A model generated the notes under the pieces. It searched no databases, was not told the DNA's origin, and worked only from the letters and a program-made list of their open reading frames with translations. A stretch of 64,000 nucleotides of DNA from positions 30,148,578-30,212,577 of the forward strand of contig OU015533.1 in the NCBI GenBank assembly GCA_907165065.1. Reading direction: 5' to 3'. This DNA comes from Caprimulgus europaeus (Eukaryota > Chordata > Aves > Caprimulgiformes > Caprimulgidae). Positions 1 through 13,345 of this stretch are shown piece by piece (position 1 is the stretch's first letter; every line of letters starts with the position of its first letter). Made by a program: the position numbers and the translations under genes.

Positions 1-2445
1 TACAAGTTGAACTTTTGTTCTTATGTGTATGTATAAATATAAAGCATATGGGTATACATACACACATTCAAACATAGCTCCTTCAGTGAATACTGGTGCT
101 TCATCATATGCTCAGAAATGCTGCCTTCAGTTAATGCTGTTTTGCTGTTGGTTCTGTTATGATGCTTAATTTTTAATGAAATTAAAATGCAGCTCGCTCT
201 TTATTTTTGGACTATTTCACATTGAATTCCTCAAGGAACTGGGCAAGGGCTGCATTAGGTTTGCATTAGGGTTATTTATCAGATCATGCACCTCTTGCAG
301 TCATTCAGGGTTCAAAGCCCATGACAGTTTAAATAAGGTGGCCATTTAAATTGTAGACCTGAGAGCTTTTCAATTTCTAATGTTTGTTTTCTGAATAAGA
401 AGATGCTGGTATAATTTAAAATGAGTTACTGAATGGAACACAGGGAACTGCTCATGATGAAGTGGGCTTCTCTGAGGTAACCTTGGCAGTGGGGCTGATG
501 GGATTCATGCCAGTTAATCAGTCTGAGTATATGAATTGGAATCCCCAGTTGTGCACTGAAACCTGGACATTGGCTTTGGATAATTATTGTGTCAGAGATA
601 TCATAACTGGATAACAGTTATCAGATAGACAGGTTTTCTATTTACTAGCAATGACTTCCAGAAGGACATTCATTCTTCCAAAGCATATAGTCAGGCTGTT
701 AATCTGTTATGTTTGTTTAAGTAAGGCTACAGTGGCTTTTCAAGGTACTTAAAAATGTCTTCAGCTTGCAAACTAACTTTGTAATTCCACAAACTGTGGT
801 AGCTGACAGGAAGCAATGCTGCTGCTCAGAGGTAATTATACTCTCATTCCAACCAGCTGGTCATTCCAACCATTTTGCTCTCTTTTTCTATTCCAACTCA
901 GCTGTTTATGCACATGGTAAATCAGTTCAGGGTGAGTCATCTTTGAAAACAGTGAACTAGCTGATACTAGTATAAAAGAAGCTAGAGAAATTAGAGCTGG
1001 TAGTATAAATGCTAAGTTGATTTCATCATCATGTGAAGGCAATGATACGGCAAATTTTTGAGTCATTTTTGTCATCAGCAACCTCCTAAGAATATGGTAT
1101 GATGATAACTAATACCACTAAGGAGACACTTATTAGATAAAGCACCTCAAAAAGAGTCTTCAGTAAGTGCAGACAATAGCTGGCAATTCAATTTAAAGCT
1201 GCAACTTCTTAATTGTGGTATGGTTGACTCCCACATGCCCATGGAAGGCATGTAGGAAGGGAAGGGTGAAGACAAACACACATGCCACACTGTAGGCATT
1301 GTGCATTGTAGTTTCATTGGCCATATTTTTCCAACATGATTCTAAGTAATAACAACTCTGCTGTGGTACCTAATGTATCAAAGATCAAGTGACAAAACTG
1401 TCTAGTTCAGTGGAACCCACTGAATCGAATACATCTTAAGGGAATAGCTCTGTGTTCATTTTCACTGTGATTGGATGAAGAATATTGACTTTTTTCATGC
1501 CAATAGCAACTGCTAACTGTGCTTTTTATGGGTGACAGGGCAGCAAACCTCCACCTTTTAATATGTTTGAAACTCTCTTGCAAGTCAGTCCAGTTGCATC
1601 CTAGAATAAATTTCCAAAGAGCCAAGATGAAAGCTTGCTCACTGTTGGGTTGTATCCCAAGGAATGAAGAAAATGTTAGATTGCACAGAGATGGAGAATA
1701 GTATGGGATGGTTAAAATGCCATTGTATAAAACTAAGACTCGTATTTACTTGAATTGCTATGATTTGGTTACTGTTTTGCAAGTAAATATTAGTTGTTTT
1801 GGTGACAAATAGTTAGAAACCACAAAATTGTTCATAGGAAAGGAGGCTGAAAATAGTGTGTTCAGTTTCAAATGTGGATGAATAAGAAAGTACATGGTAG
1901 TCTGAAAATAAATGACTAACATAGATTGAGAAGGTAGAGTAGAAGGTCTTGTTTCCCATTTCTCATATCAAAAGGAATCCAGTTAGCATTAAGTGATGCT
2001 CTTAAAGTTTATAAAAGCAGATTTATAATTAACCCATGGAATTATGCTACAAGGTGCTGAACAACTTGAGTCAGAGAAATCTGAGGCTATTTTGTGGCTG
2101 AGAATTACTATTCCATTTCAATGGGGAGGGGCACAAAGGTGAGAGATCCTTAGTTTTCAGAATATGAACAGATTTTATGTCTTAAACTTTCCTTGCAACC
2201 ACCTTTTCCTTTGTACTTTGAATTCCAACTACTAGTAGGCATAAGTGCCTGTCCCAAACTTGTTTGAATTATATGATAGTTATACATACAAGAATTTAAT
2301 TTTAATGCGTATCTATATGCAATTTCAACATTTATGTCAACACAAGCAATGAAATAGTCTATAAAACTATACTCTTCTTATTTGTCAATTCACATTTTTT
2401 CTTTACAGTTATATAATCTGGTCCGACACAATCCCATTCCTTCAT
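1..2445. other. Non-coding unique sequence, no gene seen
   Basis: AT-rich sequence with stop codons in all frames at short spacing. The open frames present are all under about 85 codons, overlap on both strands and show no recognisable protein. A small perfect hairpin (8-bp arms, 3-nt loop) lies at 1406-1424, which is short enough to be chance. I see no repeat family, promoter or RNA gene. Confidence 0.6.
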
Positions 2446-2551
2446 AATTATATACATAAGTGCATATACACTTATAGATATTAGTTATATATATTTGTAT
2501 GCATATATAGTATATATATTTTTGCATATATGTGCTTATATATACTTAAGT
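2446..2551. repeat. AT-rich low-complexity tract (TA/ATAT-rich)
   Basis: About 100 bases composed almost only of TATA, TATATA, GCATATA and similar short units, with runs such as tatatatattt and gcatatatag. It is an imperfect TA/TACA-type simple repeat and not a clean microsatellite. The alternating purine-pyrimidine steps could unwind or form small hairpins, but nothing shows a function. Confidence 0.75.
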
Positions 2552-5500
2552 TGTTATTTCTGGTTTGTTTAGCATACAAAGTGAAAACTAAGAGAATGTG
2601 ATAGCTTTCTGTATGGAAGAACTAGAGATGGAATAAATCTGAAAGCAGAAAGAGTTATTTTAATGGAAATAAAATGTTGTCAAAGAGCAAAAAACCCTAA
2701 CACGGTGATAAGTAAGTTCTGATAGGAACTTAGTAGGAAGTTCCAAACCATCATTAGAGTGAGGCTTTAGAATGGCATTGTTAGAGTGGTGGGAGTAGGA
2801 AAACCCTGCTAGTACTTGATAAATTTGGCTGGGATAAGATTAAATCAGCTGTAGATTTGACCTGTAACCTAGGAGATCCTCTCCCCAGTCTCATATCCTT
2901 AAATGAATAGTTTCAAGAGCTGCAATGTGATGTGAATGCAATATAAAATTTGCATTACATAAGACAACACTCTTAAATGTGTTAATGCAACACATTAAAT
3001 GACCGTTTTTCTTTACATTTTAGTGTTCAGCATATTTGTTTTGATAGTATGAGAGAACTGCTAGAACCACTTTGTAAAACTGCTTTGCAAGTTCTCATAG
3101 CAATTAAATTGTACCATTTTACAGTGTTCCCTTCTTGAATCTTAATTCTGTTGTACAATTTTTAAAATAACAAGCCAATATTTTACATTTTATCCTCATT
3201 TTTCTGGCTAGTTAGATAATCGATCCAAATCTTTTTGAATTCTTGTATTCCTTGCCTTAACTGTGCTAAAATATATAAACTGTTTGAATTTATCCATAGT
3301 TTGGATTCTCTGTCTGCTTAGGTTGCTCATGTATGTTGTAGACAGCACAGAGCAGGGCCAGTGATTTCAAAAGATCTCGAACAACTTGGAGATCTGTTCT
3401 TGTGTTTTAAGCATTGTCCCTCTGCATGGCTCCATTTGTCAACATTCTAAGCCATATTTCTAGTTAAAAATAGTTATTGGTGGATCTTTTTTTCCCCTGT
3501 CTGCTTTGCTCTTTGCAATTGCTAGCTTAAACAAAACTTAATAAGGAACCTCTGCTTAGACTCTTAACTCATTGTAGGTTTTCCCAGAGGCTACAAATTA
3601 GCACACAATAAAAGATAACTTCTCTCCTGGAGTGTTTTAAAATCAACCAAGAAAGACTGAGGGAGGGAGGGACAAGAGAGAGTGATAACTGCCATGTGAC
3701 AGAGCGGGAGGTGAAGCCCCAAGGACTGTATTCAGTATTTCTGTTATAGTGACCAAAGTGGAGAAGGGCTTCCTCACGCAGCTGAAGCTACCTTCTATCC
3801 ATGGAGACATGGAGTCCTGTGATGTGGAGTAAGTCAATGTGGTATGAATGGGACACAAGCTGCACCAACTGCACCACTGCCCAAAGAGACTGAGGGGAGA
3901 GCTAGTGGGGATTCAGACTTTTTGTTCTATGGAAAAATCCATGTGGACTTCAGAAAGTTATTCTGAGTGGGAGAAAAACCTAGAAGTTCTGAACCTTCCT
4001 ACCAAAGGAGACTTCTAGAAAATTAACATTTTTGAAAGCTGTGAAAACATGATTTGTTTTCTCTTGTTACTGAAATGGAGCAGACAGCTGCCCTCAACTC
4101 CCAGGAGGCGTCCTGTGAAATCTCATTACATAGACAGGTCACCATAGTAAAACTCTGAAGATCTCATTCTTGCCAGGTGAGCTGGTGGGCGAGTGGCCAT
4201 TGTTACAGCAGAACTTTGAACATGCAGTAATGCTCCTTGTACATTGTTTTTGTGAATCAGTATTTTCCACTGAAAATCCATTCAATGAGAAAATTTCCAG
4301 CTATAATTAATTCCCAGTTATAATGAGAACATTTCCTAAAGGCCATTCAAGAATTCTGCATCAAGGACCTTCTTTGGGTCTTTGCCTTATTGGCAAGACT
4401 AATTCCAGATTGCTGGAGATGAGTAAATAGCTGCTTCCTTCTATATTAATAAGATGATTAGCAATTAATTTTGGTAGAAAATGTGTGTTTAATGGAAAGC
4501 CTTCTCAATCTTTTGTGTAGTAGGAAAACAATATTAGGGGTTTTTCCAGTAATGAACTTTATATTAGAAACCATTTAACAGCCATCTATGAAGTTGGTTG
4601 CTCAATTTCTTATTCCATAGATTTTCTGTTGGAAGATTACATCTTTTTAGATAACAGAGCTCCAGTCTTATTTTCTAAAAAGCTACTATGTGTTAGCCCT
4701 AGCCTGATGTCTTCTGTAAAATAAAAAATAACTTATGTTCTGAATTTTGATTCAGAAAAAATGTTTCTTCCCATTGAAGTGAGAAGCCTGTCCAATGAAT
4801 TGGCTTTGTTGTCATATGTCAGGTCTACATTTGTATTTGGAATGGGTCAGGTGGCATTTCCTGTGGTTTCCTCACTGGTTGATATCACTCTATGTATTCT
4901 GGCCTGTCTGTGGACCCTTTTTTGGCTGTGGAAAAATGTCTGCACTTTGTGCTGTATTTCTGAGACAGTCAGCAGTAACATTATAGTTATGAATCTCAGG
5001 AGCTTGAGCTCCGTGGTTTCTGGCCCAAATATTTCAAGGTGTGGGCTGTTGCTGACCAGTTGTATCAGCAGAGGGCAATGCTCCAGGCCTGTTTTGGAGT
5101 AGGAAGGCTGTGATCCTAACTAGTGTTTGTTTCCCAGATGATGCCCTTAGGAGGAAGGGAGTGCTAAGCAGGATAGTATCATGTGCCTCCCCCTGCCTGA
5201 GAAAACAGGTAGGGAAAGGCATGTGGTTATTGCTTTTGGAGGGCCTTCCTGCAAACTGGTATTCTAGGAGACTGTTAGAAGCAAAGGTCTGTCTGTGAGG
5301 TCTGGTGGACCTTTGTAAGGTTAAAAACTTCTGATCTTGAATGCAAACCTTTAATATTCTCCTGTTTCTAAGCTTACTTGTATATTGTTGCTTTTCTGGA
5401 GTTAATGTGATTTTTGCCTGTAAAAGTTACCTGCAGTGCGTACTCTTAATGTCTTTCTAGGGGCTTACAGTACAGATGTTGAGCATTGTAAATATCAAAG

Positions 5501-8485
5501 TGATACAAAAATAAATAATCAAGGAAGAATTTCAAGAGAACCATATGTACATTTCTCTAGCAAGAATCAGATGTGTACAATAGGTCCCATTTTTATTGAT
5601 GGCATTTAGGAGAGAAATGGGCTCCAGCTGGAAACATACAAATAGTCATCTCAACATGACATGTCTGAAAATCTTTGCCTACAGCCATCTGCTTTTCTTT
5701 ACTTCTCCTTTTCTAGCATTAGCAGTTATGGTGATCAGGACAAACAAGGGGCAATTCAACTACTGCAGCTCTTGAAGAATAAAAGCTGCTTTTTTTTCTG
5801 TCAAAATGAGGAAATTTCATCATGGGATTGCCAGAAAGGAATTCCTTACTGAAATGTGGGAAGTGGTAGTCACCAGCTCCAGAATAGTACTTGTAGCACG
5901 TGACCTCTTTTTGCCATACATTTCTAAAATGCTTGTTCCCAGCCTCCTTCAAAGACAGGCTCAACAGCTACCCTCAGCTCTATCTAGGCATAGCTAGTAC
6001 TGCAGCCCCTGCTGTAACAGGCCTTTAGCCAAGATGTGCAACAGAGGAACTGGTCTCTAAATGTGGAATACCCTGATGGAGGAAAGCAGAATATCTAGTT
6101 ACAGATGTCTTAGTTCTAGCCCTTCCCAAAATAGCATTATCTGTTAGTGAAATATCTACACACTGAACAGAGAAAAAGTTCTTTGCATAAACTTTGGTTT
6201 GGGGAGGGTCTTAGATACCTGAAGAACCCAGATAACATTTTTACATTTGAGCACTGTCTATTGTACATGTAGAACATACTGTATATGTACATCTTTGTAC
6301 ACATATACACTTCCTTGTGTGTCTATATATGCACATGCATACACACAAAGACACATAAATCATGTGTGTGTACTTATGAGGTTTCCCAATCTGTTTTCCC
6401 AGGCTTTTTCTGAGAAGGAGTGGGAACTGGGTAGGATTTTGAGACTGATGGCTTGGAGGAACCATCTGTTGGCTCTGAGCCAGTTTGTAAACACTTTTGT
6501 ATTGTTGCTGTGCCAAATGTAAAACATGTGTTAAAAAAGTGTCAATCAATGCTTTTAGTAAGGACATTCTTCTGCATAGACTCTGCTTCCTATTTAATTT
6601 TGAAGCAAAAGACAATGTACCAGTGGTCATCCAGTACCATTTTGTTAGTCCAAATGAGGAACCATGCACTCCGCCATTTATACAATTATACATTTATACA
6701 ATTTATACAAACTATCAAAGAGCAGCTGATACTATAGTACGAAGCTGATGGAGCTGAGGCATTTTATACTGGCTGAAGATCTCTTGTGATCTCAGAACAG
6801 TTCAATGTCATGCCACATGCTTGGGTTGTTTGCTCACAAAATAATTTTTGTGCATAGATGCAAGCTCTGAGAAATATCTCAAATGTAATAATCTTATGTT
6901 CTGAGGTACTAACTTTTAAATTACTAAGAACATCCAGAACTACTTATGAGCTTTATTTGTATTTAAATTATATAGTTTATAGAGGGAGTTGAATGTAATG
7001 CACTATTCCTTCTCAGTGCTGTACAGAGAACATCAATAGTCAGTGCTCTCAAAGTGACAATGAACACTTAATCATTTCCATAAAACTCTTCCATTGACAG
7101 GGCAGAGATAAAAAATACTATGGAAAATTTTTTAAAGGTATATTTATATAATATTGTTCCTTTCAGAGGTAAGTGCAAGTCCTGCTTTCCAGAACAAAGG
7201 AGTTGGCAAACAACAGGAGGCAGCTACCTTGTATATAGCTATACAAGTGCTCTTTCAGCTACCACCTCAAGAAGCTTTTTCTTTTCCTTCAGGATCATGA
7301 AGCTAGTGCTTTTTTGAGACTTGAGGGCTTTTTCTTTTCCTCCTTTCATGCTTTGCTTGTCCCATACCTTTATTTACAACTCCACCTACACAATTCAAAT
7401 TTCTGTCCAAGTTTTCAATTGCTGTTGCTCAGTATGGTGCCATATACTAAAGTTTGAAAACAATTTTCATTTAGCAAAGAAACATTGCAGTTTTATAGCA
7501 TAAGTGAGGGCAGCAGTCTTAACTTCAGCACTGTTGTGCATCACCCACAATGGCAATGTATCTTTGCAGGAGTTTCTCAGTAATGGTGCAACAGTGAAAT
7601 GGAAGATTTGGTCTTTTTGAGGGATTCATTTGACTCATGTTAGTCTGCAATGTACAGCAATATAAACCAAAGATTTGCTTTAGCAGAAAGCCTGCTTGAA
7701 TCTTTTGTGATGTGAGGCCTGATCCACAACCACTTAGGTTTGAGAAATAACATCCCTGTTGTCTGCAGTAGGCTTTGACTCAGAAATGTGTCTTGGAACA
7801 GTTAGGAACCTGATGCAAATCCTCTATTTGGGACATTTGGTTTTAATGGTTTCTTAAAATCTCCTTGGTCCTTCCTTTGTGCTTTTCAGCACATGTTTAT
7901 AGTGTAATTTTCCCAAACATAAGCTTAACATCAAGCCAGTGTTGCACTCTTCCATGCACAATAACAATATTAGGCATTTTAAAGAATCTTTTTGCATTAC
8001 TGCATGATTCAGTAACAAGAAGACGGAAATAATTGTTGCAAGCTAAATATCATCTGGGTTTTGTATTCAGTATTAGAATAATTAAGTAGAATTTAATTAC
8101 TGACAAACAGAAACCTCTATTCTTTAAAACCTGTATCAACAATATAATGTTAGTTACAATAAGAAAACATGACTCTTTACTAGAAGAGAAGCTTTCTCTT
8201 TGAGACTTGTTTTATTCTTTTTTGGGAAAAAAACCCCAACCCACAGCATTATAATGCTACATACAGCTGAAGACAGGATTGAGTGGTGTGAATATTATGT
8301 ACTTAAGTCTTCCATGGGACTACTTGGATGTAGAAAAGTAAATAGATCACTTCTGTTTGCAGACTAGAGGCTGTTCTTTTGGGCATCTAATTCATTAGTT
8401 AATAATTGTTTTGTCTGTGGTAGACTAGACAAGCCCAAAGGCATTTAAACACAGATGTTTCACCGACTGTACAATGAGCATAATT
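2552..8485. other. Non-coding unique sequence with a short TA/CA-rich patch
   Basis: Nearly 6 kb with no gene I can support. A mixed TA/CA/TG-rich stretch at about 6250-6375 produces open frames on both strands that are rich in Tyr, Cys, Thr and His codons; these are artefacts of the simple sequence. The 113-codon frame at 4761-5102 (+) is hydrophobic but has no recognisable domain or splice context. Small A/T tracts are common, and an A/C-rich tract lies at 8226-8243. Confidence 0.55.
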
Positions 8486-9064
8486 TCAGATTAATTTTGT
8501 GTTTGCAAACTTCAGTGCAGCTACTCTTAACATTAGTTTAGTCTGATGTCCCTTTCTATAGTTTATATACTGGCTAGAGGCTGGTGCCTTTAGCCTTCCC
8601 AACCTGGTGTTTAAGGCCACCCTTGCCATCAAAGCTGCTGAAGAGACCACCTCCAAGTATATTGCCACAAAACAGGCTTGCTCAGAGAGAGATACTTGAA
8701 ACAAAGTTAGCCTGACTGATTGTAACAGGGGAACTTCTATAGCAGCTCTGCTGGTGTAGTGGAGAGGGAAATGAGAGAAAGACCAAGTAGAGAGGACCAA
8801 AGCATTGTAAACTGCTGTACTGGCACAGCTGTTTGAAGCACAGGCCTGTATACACCCTAAGTACAGCAGTAGAAGGCCAGCTGATGCTAAATCACTTTGG
8901 AGAATGTCCTCACTCACACATTTGCTCCAGTTGATCAAAAGGACTTCGGCAGTGACTGAGCTCAAGTTCTGAACATTTGTAACAAAAAATGGTGAGGACA
9001 TCAACAAAGGGGTTGACTTGAATCTAACACCACTTTGGCACTGGGTGTTGCTGAATGCAAGCAT
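8486..9064 (-). other. Unexplained 192-codon open frame, not recognised
   Basis: An uninterrupted ATG-to-stop frame of 192 codons on the minus strand, the longest in the window outside CR1. The predicted product is rich in Ser, Ala and Leu with scattered Cys. It shows no signal peptide, no domain I recognise and no low-complexity repeat that would explain it. The opposite strand also has an open stretch of about 44 codons (roughly 8558-8692) with a more ordinary soluble-protein composition (Ala, Lys, Glu, Thr) that ends at TGA. The interval is more GC-rich than its surroundings, which alone lengthens chance frames. It could be a chance frame, an eroded processed pseudogene read on either strand, or an old unclassified repeat. 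I assign no function and doubt that it is translated. Confidence 0.25.
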
Positions 9065-12000
9065 TAATCTTGCTGAATACTGTGGTGATTTAATTGTGGA
9101 CTCTATAAATTTCTTTGTTCCATGATGACTTTAGTTCTGTTCTTAGCTATTTTCTCTCACTACCTGAGATATCTAAAGAAAGAGTGAAAATTTGAGGCAC
9201 ATGTTCCTCCTGGTTGCTAGTTTGCTCCTTTCATGCCACCCATGAGTGCTGTGCTGCCCTGCAAGGTGTTTTCCCTGTGGCTGCTCTCAGCATCAAGTAA
9301 GCTGTAGGATCAATGGTGATATGATACAGGCAGCACTGCTTTCAGCACCATGTGCCTCTGAAAGCACCTGCTTGTTAGACTGGAACTGTCATCTCCATCA
9401 AATAGCTGTTTAACTGTGATTAACAGCCACTGCTTGAGATATGTTGTCAACTGTATCCTATTGGACTTGTGACAAGCACTCTAACTATTTATACTGGATT
9501 AGCAAATCTATAGCAAAGCTGTCATGGCTGATTTAATATTTTTTTTCTCCCAGTGAAGCTTGTGCTGTTTTCAGTGAATAGAATCAGGTGTTTAATGATG
9601 TGGAATTTAGGAATGAGTAATTTGTAAGGCAAATGACCTTGGATTGCTAAAACACCGTGAGCTGCACAGTCTGCTTACGCTATGGAAATACTAGAGGGTT
9701 TTGTGCTGGTGTACTCTACGTGATTGGTTCACATGCTTGAAAGTCTTACTAGTATGCTTAATCTCCTGAGCAGAGTGAGGAGAGAATAAAAATTATACAA
9801 ATCATGATGTACTCAGTCACAGCTGATATTCAGAGGGAGCTCAAGTAGTGTCAATGGGCTGATCAGACAGTACCTTCAGAAAGTGATGAAGTGGTCAGTC
9901 CTACTGCTTGGGCCTAAAGAAGTCTCAATTTTTGTCATTCTGTAAGAACAAAAATAATCTTCCAGTTACCTGTTGTATTTTCAGAGGGTTTTAGTTAAGA
10001 TTTTTAAAGCCTATATTAGCAAAATGGATTGTATACTGACAGTCCTGAAGTGCTAATAACTGAAGATAAAAGTGAAGATGACCTTCTTCATAAAGACTAT
10101 AATTCTCAATGCAAAAGGTATTTCTCTGTTCAGATTATTCAAAAAAAGGACACACCCAATCATTCTTCATTATGGTATTTTGTGCCAGTTTTGCAAAGCT
10201 AAAGAACTTCCAATATAAAGAATGACTGTTTTCTGTGACTTCTGAAGAGTGATGAACATTCTTATGATCTGCATGATAAAAGGGAATTTTCAAAGTTGGC
10301 TGAGAGACGGGGGGAACACTGTAGGAAACCTGTTTGCATTGCCTGGTATGATATAGCACTCAGGTCACACAGCCCATCAGGCACTGGCCTCTCCAAGTGG
10401 CTTACCTCTCCAGTGACTGCTTGCTTTTTAATTTGAAAACTTCAGCTTGGGCCTGCCTCTTTTCCATTCTTTCACATTGCAAGTAGGAAAACTTCAGGCC
10501 ACATCCTTGTACAATTTATGCTCTCAGACACAAGTGCTGTAATTGTAAATGGTTTAATGAAGTTTAAGGTAATAATCTGAAAAGGAGTGAACTTTCCAGT
10601 TCTCCTTCCACACGTGTGGGTTATGTAAGGGTTAACAGTGCTCAAGAGCAGTGCAACTTTTTCATCTGAGGAGTAAAGCATTAAGCATCTAAGCATTGCT
10701 TGGATGAAAGTGGCTTCAGAACTGTTAGAAACAAGTCCCTAAATAAATGTCCTTAAGTCACTTTGATATAGGTTTATTCACTTTTAATATGTTATAAATA
10801 AAGCAAATTTAATATCCATCTGGACAGTAGGTTTTCGCCAACTGCTACCAGAGCAGCTGCAAAATTCACTGGCTACAAGCTATGCAGCTGCCACATGCAG
10901 TCAGTGCCAAGAAGCAGCATGCTGCTAATGCTCCTTCAAGTGCTTGGGCTTGGGCTGGTACACTGTACTGGAAAGCAGATTAACAAGAAGTGAGACATCA
11001 AACAGGGAAAGTAAGGGCTTGATATATGGGCGTGCATCTTTGTTTTAAGAAGGCCACTTGGAGAGAGAAGCCAGCTGAGATCTAATCACCTTTACCTGCA
11101 GTGGCCCTTGTGATTCTTGTCATGTTAACTTGTTTTCTATTGTAATGCATGTTGCTGACATGTTTTCTGCAGTTTGTGGCATATTGTAGTAATAAGAGCT
11201 ACATAAATGAATAGAATCTCTACATACCTATGATTTTTATGTCTCCTTCTGGATGCCTTTGTTTTTTTCACTTTGCTTAGTCTTCCCTGGCTTGTAGGCT
11301 GCTTATCTGAATGCAACAGTAGACATCCATCCTCCTTCAAGGAAAGCTCCTTGTCAGCATTTTCAGAATGTTTGGCTCGAAGGGTTTTGGATCCACTTGG
11401 CACTCCTAAATATTGGGGATAACCCCCATCTACTTGAGCAACTGGTCTGCTTTGTTTGTTACTCAGAATTCTGTTAACACTCTTCCAACTGCTCAGTGTT
11501 TTGAAATGTGTGTCCCAGTGGACCTGAAGATGCTGATGAGAAGCCTAGGGCTAATGCTCTCTAAATTGAAACTGAGAGCTCACAGCAAAGGCAATTGAAA
11601 CTCTGATGACTGGAAAATACAAGGTCTAAATTGGAGATGGATCCAAGATTATTGCAGGTTGGGGTTTTTTTCATTAAAATAGTGTTCTTTACCTTCAGGG
11701 AGAGGTCCATGCTTGTTGACCATTGATATTTATTAAATTGGCTAATATATTTAGTTCTCTCCAAACACAAAGCCTATGCTTTGGACACCCACTATATATC
11801 TTAGCTATATAAAGCAATGCTCATTTACAAAAGGAATATAGCTTTCTAATAAAGTGTTCAGCTGGACAAATGTAGTTATCTTCAGTTGAAAGCAACTGAT
11901 ATTCAGCCATGTTCTTCAGCTGCTTTTAGGTTCAGGGCAGATTTTCAGCTGGCAAAAATCGATGTCAGCTTTTTGACTGCATTGGATCTATGCAGGTTAA

Positions 12001-13162
12001 CATGAGCTGAGAAGCCAGGCATTACTGTGTTGTCTTGGTGTATGTGTGTGTCTGGGTGATTAGGTGCTGCTCTGTTTGTGTTGTTCAGCAACCTTGGGCA
12101 CTGCACTTGGGAGCTTTCAAGAGCAGGAAGAGCAAGCATCTTGATTATCTTTCTTCTTCCAGACCACAGTGCCTGGTCTGGTGGGAATTAGTCTTCTCTG
12201 CTACAGAAAACAGCATCATAGTACCTTAGTGGGGCGGCATGCATAGATACATATACTTAGCTATGAAATGCATAACTAGCCTCTTCAGCTATAAACTTTT
12301 AAAGTTAAAAGTCCTGATTCTGGGAGGTTGGTATGTTATTGGTGAGTGATTAAATTTTTTTTTTATTGTCAGTCATGTTACACTTTACAAAAAGGAGGTT
12401 TCTATGAAGGAGACTAGGCTATACTAGCATGCAGCTTTGGACATTTCAGGTTTCATGTTCAGCTCTGTCACAGTGGTCTGGCTTTTCATACACTGAATAT
12501 GGGAACTGCCCTGAATCCTAGACTTCAGGAAATACAGATTGTTACCTCATGTTCAAGGCTTGCCTTATTTCCACATTTTCACTTTGCTTTGGAAGGCTGT
12601 TAATATTTCATCATGTAAGCTTTTTGCTGCTCCAGAGTACTTTTAATCCATTGATTTCCAGTTTTATACAGAAAATTTGCTATATAATAAATCTTGTTTC
12701 ATTAATTTTAATAGAAATCTTATATAAGTTTTTATTCAGGAGTTGAATCCTGAATGGTTTTAATTCAAATAGGTAAATGTTTAATTTCACTTTGATAGCA
12801 GATTTCACCCAGAGAGCTCAGATATTGTGTTGTCAGTTGAGAAGTGCATGTATAGCACAAATATGACTTGACCAATACACAAAGTGAGGAGAAACTATGG
12901 GAACAGTTCTGCTGTGTCAGTGTGACTGCCGTTGGGTTTAAAGTTCAGGATGTGCTTGCCTGCTGTATGGAATGAGAGCTCCAGTTCTGCCGTGCAGCTC
13001 TGACTCCAGTGTGCTGGCCTGCCATTTCTGTAAGCTCAGTGAGGAGATGATATAAGGCATAATCTGGATAATACCAAACACACACATCAGAATGGAAACC
13101 AACAGACATAAACAGAAGTGATCTCAAGATACTTAAACCGTTGCAGTATAGAGCTATTAAGT
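9065..13162. other. Non-coding unique sequence, no gene seen
   Basis: About 4 kb of AT-rich sequence with only short, overlapping frames on both strands and no recognisable protein, RNA gene or transposon. Short T or A runs (for example near 9538 and 12355) and a brief TG-rich patch near 12040 are the only low-complexity elements noted. Confidence 0.55.
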
Positions 13163-13345
13163 CACAGGATAATCTAGATTGAAAGGGACCTCTGATGGTC
13201 TCCTGGTTGAAACCCTGCTGAAGAAGGACCAACTTCAGAGATAAACTCAGCTTCGAAGTTGTATCAGATTGCTCAGGGTCATAGAATACATGGTTCTGAG
13301 TAACTCTAAGGCTGGAGATGCCACAATCTCTCTTGGAAGCATGCA
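13163..13345 (-). mobile_element. Old CR1 LINE 3'-end fragment
   Basis: Read on the minus strand this resembles the end of CR1: a block equivalent to the conserved 3' UTR (gaaagggacctctgatggtc, then the gttgaaaccctgctgaag segment), then gattgctcaggg and ctggagatgccacaatctctctt, which match the usual order of CR1 3' segments. It is far more diverged than the copies at 23.7, 34.5, 56.6 and 61.2 kb: its terminal repeat is eroded to cacaggataatc. A stray catagaataca lies inside it. It holds no usable ORF. The order of several CR1-like blocks makes the call fairly safe, but the subfamily is unknown. Confidence 0.65.

Noticed and set aside
1406..1424. Perfect 8-bp hairpin with 3-nt loop (ttcagtgg/ccactgaa)
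   Set aside because: Hairpins of this size are expected by chance in 64 kb; no terminal-repeat partner of a DNA transposon was found.
4761..5102. 113-codon hydrophobic frame on the plus strand
   Set aside because: The hydrophobicity comes from T-rich codons; there is no domain, no splice context, and another frame overlaps it.
6241..6693. 150-codon open frame on the minus strand
   Set aside because: Half of it is coded by TA/CA/TG-rich simple sequence, three other frames overlap it, and the composition (Cys, Thr, Tyr, His) follows the repeat.
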